Shown here in pieces: positions 51,877 to 59,740 of a DNA stretch of 64,000 nucleotides. The DNA is taken from contig NZ_JAUSUA010000003.1 of NCBI RefSeq assembly GCF_030813245.1, forward strand, positions 310,001 through 374,000. Reading direction: 5' to 3'. Origin of the DNA: Alkalicoccobacillus murimartini. Its GTDB lineage: Bacteria; Bacillota; Bacilli; Bacillales; Bacillaceae_D. Within the stretch, counting starts at the first letter, position 1, and every line of letters starts with the position of its first letter. The notes below the pieces were generated by a model that was not told where the DNA came from, made no database searches, and saw only the letters and a program-made list of their open reading frames with translations. A program made the position numbers and the translations under genes.

Positions 51877-52718
51877 ATATAGCATTTTCCCCTTGTCCAA
51901 ATGATACATTTGTTTTTCATGCTTTAGCACACGGATTGATTCCTGGTGCACCGGAATTGAATGTAACATTTGCAGATATTAATATTACAAATACTCTAGC
52001 AGCGGATCAAACGGGTCCAGAGGTGTTAAAGATTTCATTTGCTGCGTTGCCGTGGGTTCTGGATCACTATGAACTAATTCCATGTGGAGGAGCTCTTGGT
52101 CGTGGATGTGGTCCGCTCGTTTTAACGAAAGAAGGTGGACAGAGCCCTAGCAATTTAAGCGGAAAGCGTATTGCTGTTCCAAGTGAACGTTCTACTGCTT
52201 ATTTGTTATTTAGACTTTGGGCTGCACAAAAAGTGCCAGAAGGTGTTGGAGAGATTGTAGTCATGCCGTTTGATGAGATCATGCCAGCTGTTCAAGAAGG
52301 TACAATTGATGCTGGTTTGGTTATTCATGAAGCAAGATTCACATATCAAAATTATGGTCTAAGTGTCATTGCAGATATGGGTGAATGGTGGGAAGAAGAC
52401 ACCGGCTTGCCGATTCCTCTTGGCGCGATTATTGCTCGAAAAACAGAAAATACCTCGCAAATTACAGAGTGGATTCGTGAATCGGTTGAATACGCTTTTG
52501 CTCATCCAAACGAATCAAAACAATATGTTATGGACCACGCTCAGGAAATGTCAGAAGAGGTTGCTAACCAGCACATTGAACTTTATGTAAATGAATTTTC
52601 AAGAGATCTTGGAGATGAAGGGTATCACGCAATTGAGGCGTTGTTAACTAGGGCCGCTGATGAAGGTTTGGTTCCGAAAATTTCCAAGGATCAACTCTAC
52701 TCTCTAAAAAAAGACTAA
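51873..52718 (+). CDS. mqnD: 1,4-dihydroxy-6-naphthoate synthase
   Basis: Converts cyclic dehypoxanthine futalosine to 1,4-dihydroxy-6-naphthoate, the fourth step of the futalosine route. The family start NIAFSPCPNDTFVFHALAHG is unmistakable, with a DAGLVIHEARFTYQ block containing the catalytic His and a WWEEDTGLPIPLGAI segment. ATG 51873 lies 7 nt after GGAGG; an in-frame ATG at 51867 is too close to the site. The length of about 281 residues fits the family. mqnA, mqnC and mqnE are not in the window. Confidence 0.95.
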   Translation: MNIAFSPCPNDTFVFHALAHGLIPGAPELNVTFADINITNTLAADQTGPEVLKISFAALPWVLDHYELIPCGGALGRGCGPLVLTKEGGQSPSNLSGKRIAVPSERSTAYLLFRLWAAQKVPEGVGEIVVMPFDEIMPAVQEGTIDAGLVIHEARFTYQNYGLSVIADMGEWWEEDTGLPIPLGAIIARKTENTSQITEWIRESVEYAFAHPNESKQYVMDHAQEMSEEVANQHIELYVNEFSRDLGDEGYHAIEALLTRAADEGLVPKISKDQLYSLKKD

Positions 52719-52793
52719 CGTAACGTTTTGCTTGAGAAGTGTAAGGGAACGGCAAGAAGTAATTGGACAAGCCTAGAGAAGGAGAGGTTCAGG

Positions 52794-53675
52794 ATGACTG
52801 AATTAGAATTTCAATTGGTTAGGACAAATGGGATTACGCTCCACGTCGTATCGGCAGGTCCAAGAGACGGGCCACTTGTTGTTTTGCTACACGGTTTCCC
52901 TGAATTTTGGTATGGATGGCGTCATCAAATTAAGCCCTTGGCAGAAGCCGGCTATCGTGTACTTGTTCCAGACCAACGAGGATTCAACAAAAGCCAAAAG
53001 CCTGAATCGATTGATCAGTACACACTCGATGTTCTTAGAGATGACATTGTTGGATTAATTAAAGTCTATAATCGAGAAAAGGCGCATGTGATTGGTCACG
53101 ATTGGGGTGGAGCAGTTGCTTGGCATCTTGCTTCAACAAGACCTGAGTATGTAAAGTCTCTTATCCCAATTAATATTCCACATCCAGCGATTATGCCAAA
53201 AGCTATGCTGACCTTACCTCTTCAATGGCTTCGAAGCTCTTACATGGCTTTCTTTCAGTTGCCTGAATGGCCTGAAAAATTGCTCTCAGTTGATCATTAT
53301 GATGGGATGGCAAGAGGAATTAAGTTTTCAGCAAGTAAAAGTGAGGCCTTTAAAGAAGAAGATTTGAAGAAATACAAAGAAGCGTGGGCGCAACCTGGTG
53401 CGATGACAGCAATGCTAAATTGGTATCGTGCCATTCGGTCGGGAATTCCTGAAGGGTTTGCAAGTCCGGAAAAAGTTCAAGTGCCAACCCAAATTATCTG
53501 GGGTGTAGACGATCCTTTTTTATCAAAAAAGCTAGCTAAAAAAAGCATCGAGCATTGTGAAAATGGTAGACTGACTTTTGTTGGAGAAGCCACGCACTGG
53601 GTAAACCATGAGCAGCCTCACATAGTGAACCAGATCATAGCTCAGACATTGAAAGAAGAAGAGGGCATCCGTTGA
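52794..53675 (+). CDS. Alpha/beta hydrolase, epoxide hydrolase-like (YfhM-like)
   Basis: A soluble alpha/beta hydrolase (293 residues): oxyanion HGFPEFWYGWRHQI, DQRGFNKSQKP, nucleophile elbow GHDWGG (Asp nucleophile, as in epoxide hydrolases and dehalogenases), acid Asp in IIWGVDDPFL, and base His in GEATHWVNHEQP. The Asp nucleophile plus HGFPEFW favours epoxide hydrolase. The frame is open from 52728, but ATG 52794 follows AAGGAGAGG. Natural substrate unknown. Its stop lies in a bidirectional terminator shared with the DUF3891 gene. Confidence 0.9.
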   Translation: MTELEFQLVRTNGITLHVVSAGPRDGPLVVLLHGFPEFWYGWRHQIKPLAEAGYRVLVPDQRGFNKSQKPESIDQYTLDVLRDDIVGLIKVYNREKAHVIGHDWGGAVAWHLASTRPEYVKSLIPINIPHPAIMPKAMLTLPLQWLRSSYMAFFQLPEWPEKLLSVDHYDGMARGIKFSASKSEAFKEEDLKKYKEAWAQPGAMTAMLNWYRAIRSGIPEGFASPEKVQVPTQIIWGVDDPFLSKKLAKKSIEHCENGRLTFVGEATHWVNHEQPHIVNQIIAQTLKEEEGIR

Positions 53676-53689
53676 TGTCCTCTTCTTTT
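53656..53689. terminator. Bidirectional terminator overlapping a stop codon
   Basis: Stem AAGAAGAGG-CATC / GATG-CCTCTTCTT with a 4-nt loop and T run. The TGA of the hydrolase is inside it. Confidence 0.8.
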
Positions 53690-53690
53690 C

Positions 53691-54440
53691 TTATGAGATA
53701 AAAGTAATGGTTTGAAGATGTGAAGACAGTTGATCTGTTGGGAATGTCTCCTGTATCTTATTCAGCTTTGTGTCAGGTAGCTCATATACAGGAAACGAAA
53801 CAGATAACGGTTCCTTAAAAGGGAATGGATCTAATTTGATTTCATGAGCATTCATCCATTCTGCCTTTATCCCAGTGGGGGCAAAAGAGAAGGGCTGTGT
53901 AAATCCATCTTTAAACCATGATACTTCTTCTGATTTAGGTGTGCCTGGACTGTTCATGCAGATATATAATGATAAGTCATCACAAAATTGAAGCAGGTTA
54001 AAATGCTCAACAAGATCTGTGGAGGTTGGTTTTACCTCAAGCTGTTCAATCAATATCTTCTGTCTTTTTTGTTCTTCTTCTAGAAAGGACTGAATGGCAG
54101 GCTCTGATACGGTTCCCGAAAAAAAGGAGCAAAAGTGTTTGCTGCATAATACGGCAGCATATGCGGATTGTTCTTGAACTTCATCTACACCTTTTGTATA
54201 GGCTGAGAGCTTAGGTGGAAGGGGATAAGAGATAAAGTCTAACGGAAGTTTCTTATTTGTTTCCTTCTCAATAAAGGAGTCTAATGGAATCCACGCGCGA
54301 TCATGTTCATAGATTGCATACTCGACATCCTCACGAAATGTAAGTTGTTCTCTCCAATGTTTAGATATTTCGCCTGAAATATATGCATGATCATGTTGCT
54401 TGATACACTCAATCTGGTGTGTAGTTTGTCTAATAATCAT
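53691..54440 (-). CDS. DUF3891 family protein
   Basis: A 249-residue soluble protein of the DUF3891 family. The N-terminus (IIRQTTHQIECIKQHDHAYISGEISKHWRE) and the DVEYAIYEHDRAWIPLD block carry conserved His/Asp residues resembling an HD-type metal site, and LLQFCDDLSLYICMNSPG is the other family signature. It is the last gene of the ATP-grasp/alpha-E/transglutaminase operon, 22 bp after the transglutaminase gene. No reaction is known for the family; by context it acts on or is made with the operon's peptide product. Confidence 0.8.
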   Translation of the reverse strand: MIIRQTTHQIECIKQHDHAYISGEISKHWREQLTFREDVEYAIYEHDRAWIPLDSFIEKETNKKLPLDFISYPLPPKLSAYTKGVDEVQEQSAYAAVLCSKHFCSFFSGTVSEPAIQSFLEEEQKRQKILIEQLEVKPTSTDLVEHFNLLQFCDDLSLYICMNSPGTPKSEEVSWFKDGFTQPFSFAPTGIKAEWMNAHEIKLDPFPFKEPLSVSFPVYELPDTKLNKIQETFPTDQLSSHLQTITFIS

Positions 54441-54462
54441 GATTAATCCCCCATTGCTACGC

Positions 54463-55314
54463 TTATGATTCTAATAAGGTCACACTGACAGAGACCGTTA
54501 GTTTTTGATTGCCTCCCTTATATACTCCTTGTACAGGACTAACATCAGCATAATCACGACCCGTACAGACACGAACATGATTCTCAAGGGCTTCCACATT
54601 ATTGGTAGGGTCTAAGCCAATCCAACCTATTCCTGGTGCCATTATTTCTACCCACGCATGACTAGCTGCATCACCTATAAGCGCAGAGTCTTGCCCGACA
54701 TATAAATAACCACTTATATACCTAGCAGGAATCTGATGGGCTCTTAAGATTCCAATCATGACATGAGTGATATCTTGGCATACACCATTCTTTTGGTTAA
54801 AGGCATCGGAAGCGGTTGTATTCACATCCGTTGAACCCGGTTGGTAGTGAAACGTTCGGAATAAATAATCCATTAAGTCTAAAGAAAATTGAATTGGATT
54901 ATTCATCGGTCCGATATCTTGGGTTACTTGATTGATTTGGTCATAACTTAGAAAGGTATAATTGGTTTGAGTGAGGAAGGCTAAATACTGATCTTGAAAA
55001 ATAGATGATATGAATATTTTTTGCATCTCTAATGAATAGTCTAGCTTATTAATAAACGGACTTCGTTGAATACTGACAATGGATGTCGTTTTGACTTCCA
55101 AAGATTGATGCTGTTCAGCTATAAAAAACGTCTCTACATGATTCCCCCATAAATCAATATGTGAAGAAGTAAGAGAAGATGGTGTAATATCGGCTCGGTA
55201 GGAAATTAAGCGCTGACACTCATCCATTCTTGGTTTTAATCTGATCGTATTAAGACTTTGCTCAACAGATGAATCATAGGTGAATAAATTTGTATGAACA
55301 ATCTCAAACTTCAA
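54463..55314 (-). CDS. Transglutaminase-like protease family protein
   Basis: A 283-residue protein with the bacterial transglutaminase N-terminal beta domain (KFEIVHTNLFTYDSSVEQSLNTIRLKPR) and a transglutaminase core: catalytic Cys in KNGVCQDITHVMIGILRA, His in ASHAWVEIMAPGIGWIGLDPTNN (also the Asp). GTG 55323 is too close to its ribosome site; a TTG at 55314 stands 8 nt after AGGAG and yields the usual family start, so it is preferred. The association with alpha-E and circularly permuted ATP-grasp genes is a known conserved set. It is probably a peptidase of the operon's product. Confidence 0.88.
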   Translation of the reverse strand: MKFEIVHTNLFTYDSSVEQSLNTIRLKPRMDECQRLISYRADITPSSLTSSHIDLWGNHVETFFIAEQHQSLEVKTTSIVSIQRSPFINKLDYSLEMQKIFISSIFQDQYLAFLTQTNYTFLSYDQINQVTQDIGPMNNPIQFSLDLMDYLFRTFHYQPGSTDVNTTASDAFNQKNGVCQDITHVMIGILRAHQIPARYISGYLYVGQDSALIGDAASHAWVEIMAPGIGWIGLDPTNNVEALENHVRVCTGRDYADVSPVQGVYKGGNQKLTVSVSVTLLES

Positions 55315-55377
55315 ATGTAGCACTCCTTAATCTCGTCTCTTTTTACGGAGGCAGGTTGTTATATTAGAATCACTTGG

Positions 55378-56289
55378 TTAAGGAACTTTTATTCCCGCAT
55401 ATTGATTTTCAAAAAACTCTACGATGTAATCGATATCGAAATTAGCCACAGGAAGTGATTGAATATCACCTGTCATTTGAAGTAACGTGTCTTTTAGCTG
55501 TTTAGCGTAACCCAATCCTTGGTCACCTTCTATTTGCTTAATCGCATACCACGCATGATCCATACAATATCGAAGCGATCGTGGAAAATCAGGGTTAAGC
55601 ATTAAGAATGAAAAAACCTGCTCTGGTCTCATGTAGGGTAACTGTCCCTTAAGGTAGGCATCAGAACCTTTAGAAAGCTGTAGAGCTAAATTTAAGTAAT
55701 ACGTCGTGTGCTGGGGCTGCTCCTGCAATTTTGTACAGATAGAGCGAAGGATTCTTAGCATATGATCAGCACGTTCCACCCAAACCCCAATCTTAAGCAA
55801 ACGATAGTCTACACCGCGACTAGCAGTGGTTTCAATAACACCTTGCACGGATAGTGATGTCATTTTAACACGCTGTAATGTTCCCTGTATATGATACTTA
55901 GACCAGTGCGCATCTTTCCATTTGGTTAAATATAGATAAAACTCATTCATTATCATCCATAGATCGTTGGATAAATGGTCGCGACTTTGCCTAGCATTTT
56001 CTCGTGCAATCTTCATACATTGATAAGTTGAACTGGGGTTGTTGGAAGAGAAGGTTAGAAAGTGAATGATTTTCTCAAGGTCAGGATGCCCACTTGTTAG
56101 AAAGGTTTCTCTCTTATCTTCTGCTCCGCATATATCTAAGATAAGATCCCACTCTTCGTTCATCAAGAGGTCTTCATCTGAAGCTTCGAGTGCTTGGATT
56201 AATTCAACCGATAAAACATGCGCATGATTTTCAGCTCGCTCAATATTTCGTGCCATCCAATAAAGTGAATCAGCTACCCGTAAAAGCAT
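55378..56289 (-). CDS. Alpha-E domain protein (DUF403)
   Basis: A 303-residue all-helical protein of the alpha-E family, recognised from its start MLLRVADSLYWMARNIERAENHAHVLSVE and the later WVERADHMLRILRSI. Helical repeats rich in conserved Glu/Arg are typical. No catalytic role is known; it is always near circularly permuted ATP-grasp and transglutaminase genes. ATG 56289 follows GGAGG. The gap to the ATP-grasp gene is 14 bp. Confidence 0.9.
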   Translation of the reverse strand: MLLRVADSLYWMARNIERAENHAHVLSVELIQALEASDEDLLMNEEWDLILDICGAEDKRETFLTSGHPDLEKIIHFLTFSSNNPSSTYQCMKIARENARQSRDHLSNDLWMIMNEFYLYLTKWKDAHWSKYHIQGTLQRVKMTSLSVQGVIETTASRGVDYRLLKIGVWVERADHMLRILRSICTKLQEQPQHTTYYLNLALQLSKGSDAYLKGQLPYMRPEQVFSFLMLNPDFPRSLRYCMDHAWYAIKQIEGDQGLGYAKQLKDTLLQMTGDIQSLPVANFDIDYIVEFFENQYAGIKVP

Positions 56290-56303
56290 TCATCTACCTC
56301 CTT

Positions 56304-57746
56304 TTATTTTTTGAGTACCCACGTATCTTTCCCACCGCCACCTTGAGACGAGTTCACAACAAGTGATCCTTTTTTTAATGCAACGCGTGATAATCCACCT
56401 GGAATGACATGAGTGCTTTCTCCTGACATGACAAACACCCGAAGATCAATGTGACAAGGGTAAAACTGATCATTTTGATAAGAAGGTGCTCGAGATAGCT
56501 TAATAGTCGGTTGAGCAATATATTGGTGAGGCTTGGCCAGGATCTTTTCTCTAAATAATTGGATGTCTGACTTAGTGGCATGTGGTCCAATCAACATGTC
56601 ATATCCGCCAGAGGCACCGACATTCTTTATGACTAACTGCTCAAGACGTTCAAGTACCCAATCTCTTTGCTTTTTATCACTAAGAAAATAAGTTGTGACA
56701 TTTGGGATAATAGGGTCTTCATTTAAGTAGTAACGAATCATATCCGGTACATAGGCATACATGGCTTTGTCATCAGCCACGCCATTACCTATGGCATTGA
56801 GGATAGAGACATTTCCAGCTCGAAAAGCATCAAACAATCCTGAAACGCCTAGAAGGGAGTCCTTATTAAATGTAAGGGGGTCTAGGTAATCATCGTCAAT
56901 TCTGCGATAAATGATATCAACTTTTTCTAGTCCGTAGATGGTTTCCATATAGACTAACTCATTTTTCACAAGTAGATCTGAACCCTCAACTAATTCTATG
57001 CCCATCTTTTGTGCCAAAAAGACATGATCATAATAGGCTGAATTGTAGATGCCAGGTGTAAGTAAAACTGAATTTGTCTTTGTCCCAGAGTGGTTACGAG
57101 GCTTATAGTCCATGATAGCTTCTCTAAGATAGAGCAGTTGATTCTCTAATGTATGCAAAGAATGAGATTGAAAAAACTCAGGATATACTTGGCGCATCAC
57201 AAAGCGATTTTGGTACACATAAGACAGTCCAGATGGATTACGGAGATTATCCTCTAATACACAATACTGGCCGTTTTCATCACGGATTAAATCAATGCCA
57301 GCTAAAAAAATATGATTTTTGATTGGAAATGGTAGATCGCGTAAAAGGTCATAGTAATGAGGATTTTGATAGACAAGCTCTTTTGGAATAATGCCGTCAT
57401 GTAAAATATTCTGTTGATGATAAATGTCTTCGAGGAATAGATTTAGCGCAGTGGTTCGTTGAATCATACCCTTTTCGATTCGGGACCATTCTTTAGGAGG
57501 AATAATGATTGGTATAAAGTCAAAGGGCATCGTTCGTTCTGTTCCTGTATCATCTTGATAAACGGTAAATGTAATGCCTTGTCGTAAAAAGGATTGTTGA
57601 GCCAGTTCATGTTTTTCCTTTAAATCATTTGTAGAGAAAACATTAAGCGTATTATGAAAGTGAACGTAGTGATTCATTAGTGATCCATCTGGCCGAAACA
57701 TCTCATCATAGTAAGGGGCGATGGAATAAGGTTTTAATAAGGTCAA
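56304..57746 (-). CDS. Circularly permuted ATP-grasp type 2 protein
   Basis: A predicted peptide ligase (480 residues) with a permuted ATP-grasp fold. Visible signatures: YVLEDNLRNPSGLSYV-type text (YCVLEDNLRNPSGLSYVYQNR), a YRRIDDDYLDPL metal-binding block, NAIGNGVADDKAMYAYVPD, VIKNVGASGGYDMLIGP, and the C-terminal GGLSRVALKKGSLVVNSSQGGGGKDTWVL. The TTG start at 57746 follows AGGATGAGAG at some distance. It heads the four-gene operon and is thought to join amino acids or a tag; the product is unknown. Confidence 0.9.
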   Translation of the reverse strand: MTLLKPYSIAPYYDEMFRPDGSLMNHYVHFHNTLNVFSTNDLKEKHELAQQSFLRQGITFTVYQDDTGTERTMPFDFIPIIIPPKEWSRIEKGMIQRTTALNLFLEDIYHQQNILHDGIIPKELVYQNPHYYDLLRDLPFPIKNHIFLAGIDLIRDENGQYCVLEDNLRNPSGLSYVYQNRFVMRQVYPEFFQSHSLHTLENQLLYLREAIMDYKPRNHSGTKTNSVLLTPGIYNSAYYDHVFLAQKMGIELVEGSDLLVKNELVYMETIYGLEKVDIIYRRIDDDYLDPLTFNKDSLLGVSGLFDAFRAGNVSILNAIGNGVADDKAMYAYVPDMIRYYLNEDPIIPNVTTYFLSDKKQRDWVLERLEQLVIKNVGASGGYDMLIGPHATKSDIQLFREKILAKPHQYIAQPTIKLSRAPSYQNDQFYPCHIDLRVFVMSGESTHVIPGGLSRVALKKGSLVVNSSQGGGGKDTWVLKK

Positions 57747-57973
57747 TCAGCTCTCATCCTCTCATTTGGTTTGAAAATACTAAATGATCTGAAAATTATT
57801 ATCACTTCTATTTTGTCAACTCTACTTCTTTATACACCGTGGATACCCTGATTTCCTCCACATAAACAAAATGTTGAGTCATTTTACATGATTTCTTTTC
57901 ATTAGAAGTGTTGGAAAAAAGTATAAGAGGGAGGGGAGATAGGGGCTGGAACACATCGGATGTAGCAATGTAA

Positions 57974-58016
57974 AAACCCGAATCATTATGTGTAACTCAC
58001 ATAATGATTCGGGTTT
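57974..58016. terminator. Strong palindromic hairpin, terminator-like
   Basis: A 19 bp perfect stem (AAACCCGAATCATTATGTG and its complement) with a 5-nt loop, but only three T residues after it. It is flanked by the ATP-grasp operon start and the aroA 3' side, and could end aroA transcripts. Confidence 0.7.
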
Positions 58017-58041
58017 GTGTCATTTAAAAATAAGAAAGAGG

Positions 58042-58170
58042 GGCTGCTACCGCTCCGGACATACACTCCGCTTTCCATGGGCGGCTGGTGAGCCTTCTTA
58101 TGCTGACGCACTACGAAGTCTCACCCAGGCCTTTGCTCCCATGGGAGTCTCCGTGTATGTCCTACGCTGG
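58042..58170 (-). repeat. Dispersed palindromic element, copy B
   Basis: Reverse-oriented copy of the element at 4470-4592. Its reverse complement starts CCAGCGTAGGACATACA and ends TGTATGTCCGGAGCGGTAG, sharing the terminal inverted repeats and the central GTGAGACTTCG-AGTGCGTCAGCA block. It contains no gene. The two copies are well diverged in the loops but conserved in the stems. Confidence 0.8.
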
Positions 58171-58294
58171 ATTTAGCTCATTTGTGAGAGATTAAGTTAC
58201 TGACAAAATGAACGAGTTGCTTTAGCTGTGCAATATTCAGATTGTTCGTCGTTTTATATCATTAGTAAGGTTATGTCTCAGTCTGTTTAAAGAA

Positions 58295-59635
58295 TCATTC
58301 CTTATTATACTGAACCGTAACACCCATACTTTCTAGTAGTTCAAAGTAGGTAGGGCAGGTCTTCGATACACAACCTGGATCATTCACTGTAATGCCAGGA
58401 ACCTTTAGACCAATTAAAGCAAGGGACATGGCGACTCGATGGTCATCATACGAATCAAGGACAGCTGGACTTGGTGTACCAGGGTAGACGGTAAGACCAT
58501 CAGCGAACTCCTCAACTTTAATGCCTAACTTAGTAAGCTCTTTACAGATAGCAGAAATTCGGTCTGATTCATGATGGCGGATATGCTCAACATCTCGAAG
58601 AGTAATCGGACCTGATGCGAATGGAGCTAACGCAGCAAGAGTAAGTGTCTGATCGGACATCTCTTTCATGCTAATATCAAACCCGCCTTTAAGCTGGTCT
58701 GTTCCAATTACTTCTATAAAGCTATCTCCACGAGTGACAGTACAACCCATTTTTTCATAAATATCAACCATATAGATATCAGGTTGGTTTGTGTTCATAT
58801 TCAGATTGGTTACTTTGATGCGGCTATTCGTTAAAGCGGCTAATGCAAAAAAATAACTCGCTGTCGAAGCATCCGCTTCTAATTCAAGTTCCTGTCCTTT
58901 GTAGACAGAAGGTGGAATCACCATTGTAGTGAGTTCATCATTTGATTCGACTTTTACACCAAATCGTTCCATCAAATCGATGGTTATTTTTACATAAGCG
59001 TGCTGAACAATATAATCAGGAATGGTGACGGTCACTTCCTGTTCAGCATATGGACTAGCAATTAACAACCCACTTATAAATTGACTTGACTGCTTACCTG
59101 AGATTGTAACGGGACCACCCTTTAACCCATGGCCTTTGATCTTTAAGGGGTAATAGCCTGCTGACTCAATTGACGCTCCAAGAGTACGTAACCCTTCTAG
59201 TAGGAGTTCGACTGGACGCTGACTCATGCGTTCGCTTGCTTCTACAAGCCATTCGCCTTCATGAGATGCAGCAAGCGCTCCGGGTAAAAATCGTGCGGTT
59301 GTTCCAGCAGCTCCGATATACAAATCAGCTTCTTTTGTTGGCCAATTTCCATTACAGCCATTAATTTTGATTGTATCTCCGTCCACTTTGGTTTCAATAC
59401 CAAGTTTGTTTAATGTATCAATACACCAAAAAGAATCATCACTTCTGAGGATACCTGAAAGAGTGGATGGCCCCTCAGCCATAGCAGCAATAATTAATGC
59501 TCTATTTGTGAAGCTTTTGCTACCAGGGATACGGACGTCTGTATGTATCGTTTTTTGTAAGGGGCTCAGAGTAACGGTTTTAACATCGTTTAATGATGAC
59601 CAATCTGAACGTGCCCTCGAATCTGGAGTATGCAC
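58295..59635 (-). CDS. aroA: 3-phosphoshikimate 1-carboxyvinyltransferase (EPSP synthase)
   Basis: Transfers the enolpyruvyl group of PEP to shikimate-3-phosphate (446 residues). Seen: PGSKSFTNRALI (residues 38-49), GAAGTTARFL (108-117), SGKQSSQFISGLL, and DPGCVSKTCPTYFELL near the C-terminus. The usual GNAGTAMRPL motif is altered: the position equal to E. coli Pro101 is Phe116, and Ala98/Met99 become Thr/Ala. The GTG start follows GAGGTGA. It stands alone, away from other aro genes, downstream of a drug exporter on the same strand. Confidence 0.93.
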   Translation of the reverse strand: MHTPDSRARSDWSSLNDVKTVTLSPLQKTIHTDVRIPGSKSFTNRALIIAAMAEGPSTLSGILRSDDSFWCIDTLNKLGIETKVDGDTIKINGCNGNWPTKEADLYIGAAGTTARFLPGALAASHEGEWLVEASERMSQRPVELLLEGLRTLGASIESAGYYPLKIKGHGLKGGPVTISGKQSSQFISGLLIASPYAEQEVTVTIPDYIVQHAYVKITIDLMERFGVKVESNDELTTMVIPPSVYKGQELELEADASTASYFFALAALTNSRIKVTNLNMNTNQPDIYMVDIYEKMGCTVTRGDSFIEVIGTDQLKGGFDISMKEMSDQTLTLAALAPFASGPITLRDVEHIRHHESDRISAICKELTKLGIKVEEFADGLTVYPGTPSPAVLDSYDDHRVAMSLALIGLKVPGITVNDPGCVSKTCPTYFELLESMGVTVQYNKE

Positions 59636-59677
59636 AACATCACCTCTATATAAGTTATTGTACTACTATATCACGAA

Positions 59678-59702
59678 ATCCGTACTTGATTTAAGTACGG
59701 AT
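59678..59702. promoter_or_regulatory. Perfect 10-bp inverted repeat upstream of aroA
   Basis: ATCCGTACTT-N5-AAGTACGGAT lies between the exporter stop and the aroA start (about 43 bp before the aroA GTG). It lacks a T run, so it could be an operator or an RNA hairpin rather than a full terminator. Confidence 0.5.
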
Positions 59703-59740
59703 CATAACCTTACGTATTTATATATAGAAGCTATGCAACA

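Larger units (their letters stand above)
57747..58294. other. Intergenic region with hairpin and dispersed repeat
   Basis: This 548 bp gap contains a terminator-like hairpin (57974-58016) and the second dispersed palindromic element (58042-58170). The flanking stretches 57747-57973 and 58171-58294 show no supported gene; the first should carry the promoter of the ATP-grasp operon. Confidence 0.6.
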
